Source: Mallotus nudiflorus
Lineage: Eukaryota > Streptophyta > Magnoliopsida > Malpighiales > Euphorbiaceae
Assembly: GCA_947683625.1 (NCBI GenBank)
Contig: CANTUR010000796.1
Location: forward strand, 1-64,000
DNA length: 64,000 bases
Reading direction: 5' to 3'
In this document: piece after piece, positions 23,139 through 35,674 of the stretch
Position numbering within the stretch: position 1 is the first letter of the stretch
Layout: the number at the start of each line of letters is the position of its first letter
The notes under the pieces: generated by a model
Told to the model about the DNA's origin: nothing
Databases searched by the model: none
The model's input: the letters and a program-made list of their open reading frames with translations, nothing else
Position numbers and translations under genes: made by a program

Positions 23139-23490
23139 ATTACAAGAAAATAACCTTTTAACGAAGGAAAAAGTCATAACAATAAGTTCAAAACTGGTTG
23201 CTAAAATTTTTTAGCGACCATTGTTTTGTGATTTTTTTATTGCCGTAACAGGCTTTGCCATTATAAGTTTTTGCGACGGAAAAAAGTTTGTGATTACAAA
23301 TAACTTTTAACGAAAATGTAGTTGTGGTCACTAAAAGTTTATTAATAACAACCTTATATAATCACTGGTAGCAACAAAATTGTCATTACAATTGGTTTAT
23401 ATAACTACTATTGTACAACTAATTGCCACTGATTTCTTAGTCGTAGTTAAGAATTGGGAAGCACTATTCAGGATTTCTCGTTGCAATTAA
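23139..23490 (+). mobile_element. CACTA (En/Spm-like) transposon end with subterminal repeats
   Basis: CATTACAAGAAAATAACC at 23139 is close to the plant CACTA terminus CACTACAAGAAAA. It is followed by repeated short units of the kind that bind the transposase in this superfamily: 'TTTTAACGAAGGAAAAAG', 'GTTGCTAAAATTTTTTAGCG', 'TTTGCGACGGAAAAAAG', 'TTTTAACGAAAATG' and 'GTGGTCACTAAAAG'. No transposase and no opposite end were found before the LTR at 23637, so it is a remnant or an internally deleted copy. Confidence 0.55.
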
Positions 23491-23636
23491 AAGTTGAATA
23501 TGCACATTAATTAATTATATACACACATACAAAATCCACTGGTAAAAAATTAAAAATAATTGCATTAATATATAAATTCAAGAAAGTTACATTGTTTGAC
23601 AAGTCCCAGTAAATTATTCCCAAACATAATATGCAG

Positions 23637-26051
23637 TATACAACGAATTTTTGGTTATTAATATTAATAAAAATAATAATATTACTATATTATTCTATTT
23701 CTTATTATTAATATTGTTATTGTGATTATTATTATTATTATTATTTTATTATTATCATTATTGTCAATATTATTATTATTACTTTATTATAATCATTACT
23801 GTCTTTATTATTATCATTAGTATTATTATTGTTATTATTTAAAAAAAAGGGGCTAATGGGTCATGGAGACCAAAATAAAAAGAAAGAGGAAGCTGTCTGC
23901 ACAGGGAGAAGGTAGCAGCGGTAAGAAGCTTAGTCTAGGTGGTAAATATCTATTTAGTATCTAAACATTTTCTTTCTCTCCATTAAACACCCAAACGATA
24001 TTCAATTGACCCCAAATTTGAACTATAATTTCTTCTCATTCTCTTCATGTCCCATAGCTTTTATTTTATAAAAATCCATTCAGAAATGCTCATAATTGAG
24101 GAAGAACATTCAGTTTAATTTCATCATTTTTCACTATTTTAGCAGGTATCAGGTGTCTCGGCTGCTTTCATTGTATCACTCTCAACATCAGGAATCCGTA
24201 GGCACTAACCACGCATATGATCTACATTTCTAGAATATTTGGTGAATTTTTTTAGGTAATTTCTCTTTGATTTTTTATCTATAAATTTTGTGTATATTTT
24301 GGGTTGTTTGAAGCTTTAGATGTGTTCTATATATTATTAAGAACATTTTTGTATAATTTGTTTAGTCGAGTGTTGTGTTCTCCCATGGGAATTCAATGGG
24401 TTCCATTTGAATTCTAGTGAGTAAACAATATCGACCCAGAAATAACTGTGAACTATTTTTAATAAATAGTATAAATTATGAAGATCAATTTATGTATATG
24501 GAGTTTAGTCTAGTTCCTTACGGATTTTGATATATAATTTTTAGAATGGGTGCAGCGGAAATTGTTTAATTTCCGTTTAAATTAGTTAACTCTTTGAGAA
24601 TATCTTTTGAGCCTCAAAATTAATCATTTTGATGTTTTGAAGCTATTTTGATCATTTCTTGAATTTCTATAATTTTTCTAAGATTTTTAAGAACTTATTT
24701 AAAGTCATTTATTAAGTAAATATTATTTATTTGGAGAATTCAGGAGCAAGAGGTGCAGAGCCTAAGCAGCTGAGGATGCATTGGCTAACATGCTCCACTT
24801 GTGAATTAATTTTATAAGATGTTTGATAGGATTGTATAAATAAGAAATTTCATGAGAAAAATTTAATTATGAATATTATTCTGAGCACGATTTATTTACT
24901 ATATTGATGCCAAGAATTTTGAGAAGATGTTTTAACTTGATTCCATTTCATTTTAATATATTCTATTTCTTTTTATTTATTTAATTTTATTATATATGAT
25001 AGGCATATTTTGGGAAAAATGGTAGACCATGCCACTTGGTGGGTGTCAACAGGACTGTGTGCACATTAATGTTGATTTGTGTATTGGCCGTTAGTTGATT
25101 GTGAGCCTTGGTTGAGTGAGACTCTCTAGGCAGTATTATTGATTGTGAGCCCTTGTTGAGTAAGACTCTTTGGGCAGGTATATATTTATTGGATGGACAC
25201 TAGTTGAGCTTGCTCTCTAGGAGGCAGTGAATAATTAGAGCTACAGAGTGACTATGGCTGGACCCTAGTTGAATTTGCTTTATGGGATCAACAGTCATTT
25301 GGATTTAAGAGAGTAGAAAGGCTAACATAATTATGGTTTAGGGTTCTACTATATACTTCTAATAAAGGTTTCATTTTATTATTAAATATTGCTCTTATAT
25401 TAAGTATTTTATATTTAAAAGAGTTATAAATTTGGAAGAAATATTTTATAAAGATTATTTTACAAATTAAAGAATTTTGAATACTTATGTATTTAAAGAA
25501 TTTAATGGTTTTAAATAAGTGTTCTATAAATCAACATGCATTTTATAACATTAATTCACTCAATGGGGTCTGATTCCCCTCAATTTATTTTTACAGGATC
25601 TCATAGTCAGACTGATTCTTATCATGGTCTACATTGCATTTCTTCTTCCGTGGTTATGTTATGTAGGTCTTTCTAATGTTATTGTTGTGTAATTATACTA
25701 TAAACACTGCAGTAGTAGTTTGAGTATTGATAATGTGTATTAATGAATTATTTGGGTTATTATGGACTTCTGTATTATTATAATGCTATTATGTTGAACA
25801 TATATTTGGTATTGCCTTTGTGTTATGGTAAAGTAATAGTGGTTATAGTATATCATTGGAAGTATATTTCTTTGATTTACAGGTATTCATTTGTCCCTGG
25901 TACAAAGGAAACTTTGTTGGATTTTTGTTAAATATTAAAGTGGTAAATTTTTTATGATAATTCTTTTAGGCTTACTACAGGTTTCAGAAACTTTATGCTT
26001 TTTCCATTCTCTAGTGTCGGTCATGTGCCTTTGGGGGTTTGGGCTGTGATA
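23637..26051 (+). mobile_element. solo LTR of the chromovirus D family
   Basis: From about 23940 to 26051 the sequence is collinear with the two LTRs of chromovirus D (46480-48715 and 52890-55376). Shared blocks are 'CTAGAATATTTGGTGAATTT', then 'TTTTAGGTAATTTCTC' (24240-24270), 'GCAAGAGGTGCAGAGCCTA' (about 24748), 'GTGTGCACAT' (about 25058), and the end '..GGTTTGGGCTGTGATA' (26051). The start is degenerate ('TATACAACGAATTTTT' for TGTAATGACAATTTTT) and ATT-trinucleotide rich. No PBS follows and no matching flank repeats were found, so it is an old solo LTR or a truncated copy. Confidence 0.8.
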
Positions 26052-26479
26052 ATAACTAACTAAGAGTATCTAAGTCCAATCAAAATAACACAAGATGCCT
26101 AATGCAAATTAAAAGAACATAAAGCTGTAATGTTTATGACCACATTTGTTGATGTACTTCACTTAAACATGTTTGTGCTTGTAAATATAATATAAGATTC
26201 CAAAGTCAAACTCCCCACAGAAGATGAAAGCATATATATACATATAATAATTTATAAAATCGTAAATTAAAAACCCAAACAAAGACTAAAAAAAAAAGAA
26301 CCTGAGATGAACACCATAATAAGAGGTATCAACAGTAAAGGAAGATCAATAATAACAATTGACTCATTATAACCACCTCAATCAGAGCAGTTTAAAACTT
26401 CATATGACAAAATATGAATCATGATAATGGAAAGAGTTTTCTATTTCATATTGATTGTATGAAACAACATTATATAGTA
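26052..26479. other. AT-rich spacer between solo LTR and Copia remnant
   Basis: Unassigned sequence. It does not match the Copia LTR body seen at 57211-58535, so the Copia 5' LTR is truncated to its last ~90 bases. It holds no ORF. Confidence 0.5.
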
Positions 26480-26567
26480 GAAAATTATTTTTAATTCTTA
26501 CTAGAATTCTTTTAATTTTCTATTTGTATTCAATAGCCCTATTCACCTCCCCTCTAGGGCACATTCA
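26480..26567 (+). repeat. 3' tip of the 5' LTR of a Sirevirus-like Copia element
   Basis: 'CTATTCACCTCCCCTCTAGG' and the preceding pyrimidine/AT-rich 70 bases match the ends of the Copia LTR sequences at 46260-46305 and 58440-58530. The CCCCTCTAGG signature just before the primer site is characteristic of Sirevirus LTRs. The following 'ATTGGAATTAGAGCTTG' (about 26567-26583) resembles the TTGGTATCAGAGC primer-binding site with mismatches. Confidence 0.75.
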
Positions 26568-26589
26568 ATTGGAATTAGAGCTTGAATTA

Positions 26590-28660
26590 TAGGAACTTCA
26601 CTGCTAGAATACAAGATCATAGGGAGTGAATCTCAAAATGTTTCTTCACTTAAACCATTTTTTGACGCTAGTGACTATCCTCATTGGAAGTTCAAAATGG
26701 AGCTTTATTTAGATTATAACTTTGTTAGACTTTGGGAAGTTATTCTTATAGGTTGGCAACCACTTAAAGCTACTATTGACGGTATGCAAACAATTCTATT
26801 AAGAAATGAATGGAGCAATGAACAAAAGGAAGAAAATTACAAGAATAAAAAGGCTATGATCACTATACTCTCTTTTATGATAAGAGAAGAAGGAGGTAAA
26901 CTTTAACATTATGTTTTGGCTAAAGAAATATAGGAGACCTTGGAAAACCATTATAAAGGTAATGTGTAAGTTAAAAGCAAGAAAGTTCAACTTCACATGT
27001 ATGAATATAAACTCTTTAAAATGAAACCTTAAGAGTCAATCACGAAGATGACTAATTGACTCAACGCTCTTCTTACAATCCTTAAGAAACTTAGAAAGCA
27101 TTTCTCTAAGGAAGAGGTGAATAACAAGATTCTAAAAATCCTACCTAAAAAGGATTAGGAATCTCGGGTCACTTCAATTGAGGAAGCTGAAGACCTCTTT
27201 ACACTTTCAACCGATGTGCTTATTGGAAAGCTCTTAACACTTAAGGTTACAATTAAATAAAAAGGTGAAGAGTAAGAAGAGAAGAAAGAGAAGAAAAAGA
27301 GTATAGCATTGAAGACTTCACAAGAAGAAAGTGAAGATGAAAACATTGAAGATACTAGTAATAAAGATAGTGACATTATCATGCTCACTAGGAACTTCAA
27401 GAAATTCTTGAGAAAGAAAAATTTCTCAAGAATAAAAGACTTCAATAAGAAGTACGAAGGAGAAGAAAAGAAGAAAACTAAATAGGTTACTTGCTATAAA
27501 TGGAAGAAACCAGGTCACATTCAAAGTGAGTGCCCCAAACTAAAATTCAAGAATAAAGAAGCAAAGAAGAATAGAAAAGCCTTTAAAGCTACTTGGGATG
27601 ACCCCTCTGAATTCGAAGAGGAAGAGAAACAATAAAAAGTGGCCAATCTTTACTTTATGGCTTTTAAAAATGAAAATGAGGTACCATCTACTTCTAATTC
27701 CTCTTGTGATTATTATTATAAATATGATGATGATAATGATGATGAGAGCTCTATTGTGAGCAAACTCTTATTTAAATGCAAAAGCTTATTATCTAAGAAG
27801 AAGAATTATAAGCATGAGTTATCTAGCTTAACCAAGGAATTTAAAAATTTTAAAAATGAATTTTCTAATATTGTTAAATCAAATGAGAAAATTGCTAATG
27901 ACTTAAAATCTTCTAATTTCTTAGAACAGCAACTCAAGAAAGCAAGTGATGAAATCATAAGCTTTCTAATGAACTATTAAAATTGAAGAATTTCATTTCC
28001 AAATTCCAAAAAGGAAAGGAGAGTTTAAATAATCTTCTTAGCTCTTAAAAATTCCATGGAAACACTTATGGATTAGGATATGAGAATGGAATGACTTCTT
28101 CCTCATCATCATCTTATATTAAATTTGTTAAAGCCTCATGTAATTCTATTCCCTCTACTTACAAACAAATAGAGACTCAAGCTTCTAAATCTAAGGAGTC
28201 CCATGTGTAAAATAACAAAGGAAAGTCTTATAAGACTTAATCCTAAATGACATAAAGAGGTAAGTTTCATGCTAGTAAGCACAACCCAAACATGCTTACA
28301 TATACACTAAACACAACACTCTTAAGTATGCTACACAACATCATTCTCATGAACATGTAACATAAACCTATCAAAATTCATATTGTTATTGTCAATGTAT
28401 GTCTCACAGTATGATTCATAATAATATTAGGAAACACACACCACCATAACATAAAAGGCGTGTTTCATACACTAGGAAACCGTATCATCCTAGGAGAAAT
28501 AAATTTAAAAATATTGTATGCTCATATTGTATGATCAAAGGGCATACCAATAATGTGTGCTTCTATATAAGACTAAATATGAGTTTACTTCCTTTGAATT
28601 ATCTTAAGACTAACCAACCTAGACCAAGAAATGTTTGGGTTCAAAAGAACACTTAAATTA
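26590..28660 (+). pseudogene. Copia (Sirevirus-like) gag, stop-interrupted
   Basis: Blocks in order: 'PFFDASDYPHWKFKMELYLD' near 26655-26715, the typical N-terminal gag motif; 'RNEWSNEQKEENYKNKKAM' (about 26800-26860); an acidic/Lys-rich middle; a first zinc knuckle near 27491-27535 where the second Cys is Trp ('CYKWKKPGHIQSEC'); a long coiled-coil region with 'LSSLTKEFKNFKNEFSN' (about 27815-27870); and an intact second knuckle CX2CX4HX4C ('CSYCMIKGHTNNVC') near 28520-28562. Two knuckles around a coiled coil fit Sirevirus gag. Single stops (after 'GGKL', 'LAKEI', 'KPTK' and others) disable it. Confidence 0.82.
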
Positions 28661-28679
28661 TCTTGTGTAGGTGTGCTTG

Positions 28680-28870
28680 AAATCCATAAGAACAAAAAGC
28701 AAGTGGTATCTTGATAGTGGACGTTCAAGGCATATGATAAGAGATAATGAGCAATTTAATAAGCTTGATGCTAAGGATGAAGAACATGTCATATTCAGGG
28801 ACAATGCCAAAAGAAAGATAGTAGGCATTAGAGAAATCCATAATCCTTAATCCTTATATATACATCATGT
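28680..28870 (+). pseudogene. Copia aspartic protease remnant
   Basis: 'KWYLDSGRSRHMIRD' near 28700-28745 is the Copia protease active site WxLDSGCSRHM with Cys changed to Arg; the catalytic DSG is kept. Stops lie just upstream (28677 region) and at 28848. It is part of the same polyprotein as the integrase that follows. Confidence 0.75.
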
Positions 28871-29930
28871 GTTGCTTGTTGATGGTTTGAAACATAATTT
28901 GCTTAGTATAAGTCAATTATCTGATATGGGAAATAAAGTCACTTTTTATCCTAGAGATTTTTTTGTTAGTAGTCTTGATGAAGATAAAGTAATTTTTAGT
29001 GGTGACAGAGTTGACAATGTTTATGTAATTGGCTTGAATAAAGTTGATAAAAAAGATATTAAATGCTTAATGTCTATTTCCCATGACATATGGACATAAC
29101 ATAGAAGGTTAGGACATGCAAACTTTGAGCTTTTGAATGATCTTTGTAAACGTGAACTTGTGATTAGTTTACCTAAATTTGAATTCACAAAGAATAAACC
29201 TTATGATGCTTGTTAAAAGGAAAAACAATCCAAATCTTCATTTAAGCTTAAGACTGTAGTGTTAATCTTTAGGCCACTTGAACTTACACATATGAATTTA
29301 TTTGGACCAACTAGAGTTATTAGTCTTAGTGGAATGCACTATGCATAGGTATTAGTTAATGATTACTTTAGATACACTAGGTGTGTTTCCTTGCTCATAA
29401 GAATGATGCTTTTAAAGCTTTTAAAATTTTTTCAAAAAGAGTTCAAAAGGAAAAGGTTTTTGTATTTCATCTATAAGAAGTGATCATGGAAACGAATTTG
29501 AAAATGAATTCTTCAAAACTTTTTGCAATAAAAATGGCATTTCACATATGTTTTCTTCTCCTAGAACTCCTCTATAAAATGGGGTAGTTGACAGGAAAAA
29601 TAGAACTCTGGTGGAAATGACTAGAATAATGCTTTATGAGTACAATTTACCATTATACTTTTGGGTGGAAGCTGTTAACACTTCTCGTTATATTTCAAAT
29701 AGAGTTTTTAAAAGACCAATTTTAAATAAAACTTCTTATGAACTTTGGAACAATAGAAAACCTAGAATCATATATCTTAGAGTATTTGGATGCAAGTGCT
29801 TTATATTAAACACTAAGTTTAATCTTGAAAAATTTGATTCTAAAGCTGATGAAGGAATTTTCCTAGGCTATTCTACTTCTAGTAAAGCATATAGAGTGTT
29901 TAGTTCTAGTAATTGAAGAGTCAAAGCATG
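28870..29930 (+). pseudogene. Copia integrase, frameshifted, catalytic Glu changed to Asp
   Basis: Upstream 'VDGLKHNLLSISQLSDMGNK' (about 28880-28940) leads to the zinc-binding HHCC region 'HRRLGHANFELLNDL' (about 29100-29145), with 'YDACK'-like Cys pair near 29205. The DDE core follows: 'THMNLFGPTRVI' (about 29287), 'VNDYFRYTR' (about 29350, first catalytic Asp), a frameshift, 'RSDHGNEFENEFF' (about 29478-29515, second Asp) and 'NGVVDRKNRTLVEMTR' (about 29580-29625), where the third acid is Asp not Glu. The C-terminal GKGY-like block 'DEGIFLGYSTSSKAYRVF' is at about 29845-29900. It therefore cannot be active as read. Confidence 0.85.
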
Positions 29931-31755
29931 TTGTATTTGATGAATCAAACTCACTTAATCCTAAAAGGGATGTTTGTAATGTTTTATGATGTAGGTGAAC
30001 TTATGGAAGAAAAGACTCAAGAAGAAAATTCTACCAAACCTTTAGAGCTTAAAGATTGTGGAAAGAAGATGAGAAAATACCTTAACCTACTTTGAAGCAT
30101 GATCTTCCAAAGGATTAGCAATTCAAAAAAGCTCATCCTCAAGACCTCATCATAGATGACACTACAAAAAAGGTAACTACTAGTTCTAAACTTAAGTTTA
30201 TTATTAATCTAGCCTTTATTTCTCAAATTGAAACTCAAAATGTTAATGATGCATTGAGTGATGAATTTTGGGTCTTTGCTATATAAGAAGCATTAAATCA
30301 ATTTGAGAGAAACAAAGTTTAGGCTTTAGTTCCTAAACCAAAACATCATCCTATTATAGGCACCAAACGGGTGCTTAGAAATAAGATGATTGAACAAGGT
30401 GTCATAACTAGGAATAAAGCTAGACTAGTAGCTAAGGGTTATAATCAAAAGGAAGACAAGAATTATGATGAAACCTTTACCCCTGTTGCAAGGTTAGAAG
30501 CTATTAAAATGCTACTAGCATTTACATCTTTCATGGATTTTATACTTTTTCAAATGGATGTTAAAAGTGTATTTTTAAATGGTTTTATTGAAGATGAGGT
30601 ATATGTTGAGCAACCTCTAGGTTTAAAAAATTTTTATTCTCCAAATCATGTTTTTAAATTGTCAAAAGCCTTGTATGAATTGAAATAAGCTCTAAAAGCT
30701 TGGTATGAAAGATTGAGCAACTTCTTATTAGAGAAAGGATTCTTTAAAGGAAAAGTTAATACAACTTTTTTCATAAAGAAATCCAAGCATTATTGTGCAA
30801 AAATATATTGATGAGATTATTTTCGGAGCTACTAATCATTGCTTGTGTGAGGAATTCTCTAAGTTAATGCACGGAGAATTTGAAATAAGTATGACAGGAG
30901 AACTCAAATTCTTTTTTGGACTTTAAATTAAGCAATGTAAAGATGAAATTTTCATTAATCAAACCAAATATGCAAGAGACATTCTCAAGAAGTTTGACAT
31001 GGATGGAACTAAGACAAGTAAAACTCTAATGAGCACCACAACCAAACTCAACAAAGATAAGAATGGCAAACTGGTTGATGAAAAGTGATTTAAATGTATG
31101 ATCAAATCCCTTCTTTATTTAATAAATAGTTGACCCGATATTATGTTTGCTACTTGCTTGTGTGCTAGGTTTTAATGTAGTCCTAAAGAGTCTCATTTGA
31201 ATGCAATAAAAAAAGTTTTTAATTATTTAAGTGGTAGATTACATTTAGGACTTTAGTATCCTAGGAGTTCCTTCTTTGACCTCATTAGCTGTTTAGATAC
31301 AAACTTTACCGATAGTTTATTAGATAGAAAGAGTACTTTTGAAACTTATCAATTTTTAGGACAATGTTTAGTTTCTTAGTTTAGCAAGAAACAAGTTTCA
31401 GTTGCCTTTTCCACTGCTGAAGCTGAATATATTGCGGCAAGTCTTTGTTGTTCACAAGTTTTATGGCAAAAACAACAATTATTGGACTATGGTGTAAAAC
31501 TTGATCACATTCCTATTAATGTGATAATACAAGTGCTATTAACCTTAGCAAAGACTCTATTCAATACTCTAAAACTAAACATATTGAAATTAAACATCAT
31601 TTCTTATGTGATCATGTTCAAAATGGTGATATATCACTTGAATTTTTTCATACAAACAATCAACTTGTGGATATCTTCACCAAACCTCCCAATGAAGAGA
31701 GATTGAACTTCATTAAGCATGAACTTGGCATGATTGATGATTCTAGTTTGTCATA
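29931..31755 (+). pseudogene. Copia reverse transcriptase-RNase H, YIDE box, many stops
   Basis: The RT N-terminal block 'ARLVAKGYNQKEDKNYDETF', then 'TPVARLEAIKMLLAF' (about 30420-30530), continues with 'DVKSVFLNG', 'VEQPLG' and 'FKLSKALYELK' (about 30655-30687), then a TAA. The catalytic YVDD is YIDE near 30803-30815. Further on are 'IGSLLYL'-like 'IKSLLYLINS' (about 31100), 'ESHLNAIKKVFNYLSG' (about 31190-31235) and the RNase H signature 'STAEAEYIAAS' (about 31412-31445). The frame ends with 'FTKPPNEERLNFIKHELGM'-type sequence near 31675-31735. It is the typical order for Copia pol. Confidence 0.87.
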
Positions 31756-32724
31756 ATTGGTTGTTTGAATGCTTAATTAATGCTTGGATTGATGATTAGA
31801 TTTCACAGTTTTCATGTGAAATAATTTGTGCTTATTAATTGATTTGAATATTTGGTCAATTGTCTTATCTAAAGTTGATAAATGTTGCAATTTTGATCTT
31901 AACATTTTTTTTATTTTTGTTTAAATATTTATTTGACTTTTGGAATTTTAATTTTTATACTTTTGAAAATTAATAATTATTGAAATAAATTCAATTTAAT
32001 TATTTAATTGCAAAATAACTCCCTCTTTAAAATGATTTTTTTTGCGATAATTAAAATCATGTTGTGTTTATTTGATTAAATAAAAAATGTGTCTTCAATG
32101 TTTTGACAATTGAATATTTTGATTTTAATCATTTTTTTATTTCCTTGCCATTTTGTAAATTAATAATTAATTATTGAATTATATTCAATAAATTAATTAT
32201 TTCAAATTAGCAAAATTTTTCCCTCTTTAAATGAGTACATTTTATATTATCATTTAAAATTCCTCAAAATCTTCAATTAGTTCAAAATAAATGCATAGGT
32301 AATTCATAAAGACTTAATTGCACAAAATTTTGGACGTAGTTGTAAAATTTTATAACTTTGGATTGCTGTTTGGGACTTAGGACCACATTAGCCCCGATTG
32401 GGACTTAATTTTGTCGATTTTGTACTTTTAGATAAAACTGATCCTGAATTATATCTTGATCAGGATATCACTTGAGACACTATGTCTTGATTGAGATTAG
32501 CACATGTCCCGACTGGGACAACACTTTTGACAGGATGAGGATTTTGAATTTTGAGCATTGATTTGATTCATTAATCCTTATCAGGAATGGTTTTTGAGGT
32601 TATTTTTTATTCAAATTCAAAATTTTTAAATACTCTACCCTTTTCAATTGATTTTTCACTCTAAACTCACTTACTTTTCTCTACAATTTCAACTCTCCTC
32701 TCTTAAATTTTCTTTTCTTTCATC
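31756..32724. other. Copia inter-ORF region between pol and envelope-like gene
   Basis: AT-rich and without coding evidence; Sireviruses have such a spacer before the envelope-like ORF. It contains a small perfect hairpin TGTCCC-GACT-GGGACA (about 32506-32521) and a related 'CCCCGATTGGGAC' (about 32391-32403). Confidence 0.5.
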
Positions 32725-33524
32725 ATGGCTCCTAAGAAACCAAGCAAGGTTCCTTCTTCTTCTTAAGATCCTTCTTCAAAGAAGGACAAGTGAAAGAGGA
32801 CACACTCTCCTTTTTCATACTTTACTAAAAATTTCAAGAAAAAAGTGTCACAATTCCAAAAGAGATATTTTATTCCTTCACGTTTCATGGATTAACTAAC
32901 TCTCAAAGCAATTAGTTGCTAGGATGAAATCAAGGAACTACTTTTAAGAGGTGGGATATATGATTTTGCTTTTAAACCTTTTCCCTCATATCTATCTCTT
33001 GTTGTTGAATTTCTTTCATTATACACTGTTCGTTCCATCATGTATGATGATGTAAGCCCTTATTTCTCCATGAGATTCAAGTTAGGAGGATGAGTTTGTT
33101 TCATGACACATCAAAAGTTTGATACTCTTTTTGGTTTTTCTCAAGAGGTACATGTTCAAGTAAAAGCTCGTAGGCTTGCTTTTTATTTTTAGGATGAGAT
33201 TAAGGCTTATAATGCTCCCTAATTCTTCGCCAGATATATTAAAGCTTGACATCTCAAATCCAAGACTCTTTGGTATATGTATCATTTTCTTACCTAGTTT
33301 ATTAATAGTATATCTCTCTCAAATAAAATCTTTTCTCTTGATGATCTTTTCATCCTCGATTGTCTTTATCATGATGAAAAGATTGTTTTATAGAGATTAT
33401 TACAATGAAGAATTTGGCTAATTAGTGATAGTCTCACTAGTGCAATTTTTATTAGCGGAATTGTCATAAAATTAGCTGAATTCCATGACATTACTCTTGA
33501 TTCTTTACCTTCCATAAAGCTTAT
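32725..33524 (+). pseudogene. envelope-like gene of the Sirevirus-like Copia, N-terminal part
   Basis: An ATG at 32725 starts a Lys/Ser-rich N-terminus (MAPKKPSKVPSSSS), followed by a long frame interrupted by several single stops and shifts. Blocks such as 'ELLLRGGIYDFAFKPF' (about 32937-32985) and 'DTLFGFSQEVHVQVKARRLA' (about 33120-33180) resemble the large extra ORF located after pol in envelope-bearing Sireviruses. Position, orientation and approximate size fit. The frame is cut by the Tat LTR at 33525 and seems to resume at about 38300. Whether such ORFs act as envelopes in plants is unproven. Stops make this copy non-functional. Confidence 0.6.
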
Positions 33525-35674
33525 TATAGATGGTGGGGTTTAGTGCATGCCTAAGATTTTAGCAACCGCGATACTATGTGAGCTCAGGGCTCTAAAGAAC
33601 ACACTACTATATCACAAAGACATAGCGTGGAGATGAGGAGTCGTCACCAAAGGTAATAATTGAGACAATTTATAAGTGGTGGTAACTCGATTCTCTAAAA
33701 GAAAGTTAGCACCATAACCAAGAGATTCTAGATACGGAATACCAACTTCTCTTAGTCCTGTGTTCGTTTAGAATTACCTTATTAATTACTAAATTATTCC
33801 CTATTTACATGCAATTTTATTTAAATCCTAATTTAGCATACATTTAACTCCAAAGGCAACTAGTCATGAAAGGGCATACAAACAATGCATTCATTTAATG
33901 CAACGTCCTAAAATTAGTATAATCTACTTAGTTTTTTATTTAAAGTTGGCTAGGTCAACATATTTTATTTATAGGTGAAATGGAAAACCAAAGGTAGGCC
34001 TACATTTTAATTAAATTAATGAGACTAGGTCTATTTGTTTTAAATCAAAAGAAAAAGTGGACCTAAATCTACTGATTTTATGGGAATGAATTGGATTGGA
34101 TTGGATGAATCAATGAGTCTAGTTTTAAGTAATTTTTAATTTAAATGAAGGAATCTTAATTTATTTATTTTAAAAGAAATACTTTAATGGGCTGAGCTAA
34201 GTCTAATCAATTTTAATTAAATTAAAAATGGGCTTAAGTCTAAATTAAGCTAAATGGGCCTAAATTTATTTTAAGTTAATTAAAACCTAAATCAATTTTT
34301 AAATGCCTATTTTATGCAAATTTAATCTAAATGTGGGTTTGGAGCCCAAAATAAATAAAAATATAAAAGCAAGCCCAAATAACAAATTAAAGTAAATAAT
34401 GAATCAAAAGTATACATTCAACGATATCTAACCCTAATTCAATTTACATGCAACCTAAAAATTGCTACTGTCTCCATTGCTTTATTAAGATTTTACCCAA
34501 CTGAACCTAATTTACTAATAAGTTTTAAAGGCAGTAAAGTAAAAGTTTCACTATATTCCGATTATCGGGGCTATTACAATTCCTACGTACAGAAATTAAA
34601 ACTAATTAATTAAATGCCCAAATAAACCAAATAAATAAAAAACGCACAGAATAGATAAATAAAACAAAATAACTAAATTAAATAAAAAACTAACTCTATC
34701 TAAAATTGTTACAGGGTTCTAATCCATGACATTTCATGGATCTTCATGGGTTTTTGTCAGTTCATTCACTCCACCATTCCATTTAATTATTCCTACCAAT
34801 GTCAAAAGAACAAATAAAACATAAAAAACATAAAAAAATGATTAGAAAGTAATCTAAAATAAAAATGAAATTTAAATCAAAACAATATAAAAAATAATAA
34901 AAAAAGAATAAGAGAAGAAGAAAAGGATGAACTGTGATGCTATATTGATTTGCTCTTTAAAGATTGTTTGATTCATTATTTGTTATTGAAATAGAATCTG
35001 TAGGATTGATTTTCTTTCTCTGGCTTTTTTGCCTTTTTTAGGACTTATGAATGTAAAAATCTCTAAAGAAGAAAAGAATTTTTTTTTGCAAAGCTCTCTT
35101 AGCAAAAGTTTTTTTTTTTTTTTTTTTACAAGGAAAACCCTCTTTTCATGTTAAAATTGTATTGTCTTTTATAAACTAGGAGACTAGCCTCATATGATTA
35201 TCAAATCATAGGAAACAAATATTTTATTTTTTAAAATTTTATTTATAAAACAACAATTTATCAAGAAAATATTATCTTTTTAGTTCAACTTATATATTTT
35301 AATCCAATTAAAATTAGGATAAATATTTTTGAAAAAAAAAACAAACGACAGAACCCATGCAATTCTAATCGGAATTATACATTTCCAATTGAAAATGTGT
35401 AATTCCGGTTAGAATTACATATTTTCTATCAGAAATATGTAATTTCGATTGACAATAAACCCTTTTTTAACTTTTAATTACCAAATGACCCTTGAAAGAA
35501 GATAAACTTTTCAATTAGGTCCCTAAAGAAAATATTACAATTAAGTCCTTAAAAAAATGTAATTAAGCCTTGAGATTGATAAATCAATAACCATAGACTT
35601 ATTTGTTACAAATTTTCATCATTAGAATCCTCTGTCATATCCGCACTCGACTATCCTGAAATTAGGTGCTTACA
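33525..35674 (-). repeat. Tat/Ogre-type Gypsy 3' LTR (minus strand)
   Basis: The segment matches 43888-45875 over most of its length ('GGGGTTTAGTGCATGCCTAA', then 'GATTTTAGCAACC', 'GGTGGTAACTCGATTCTCTA', 'AGATTTTACCCAACTGAACC' and others). On the minus strand it would begin TGTAAGCACCTAATTTCAGG at 35674 and end '..AACCCCACCATCTATA' near 33525. It lies inside the Copia envelope-like gene. A long T run (35111-35128) and an AT-rich interior are otherwise unremarkable. Confidence 0.8.
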
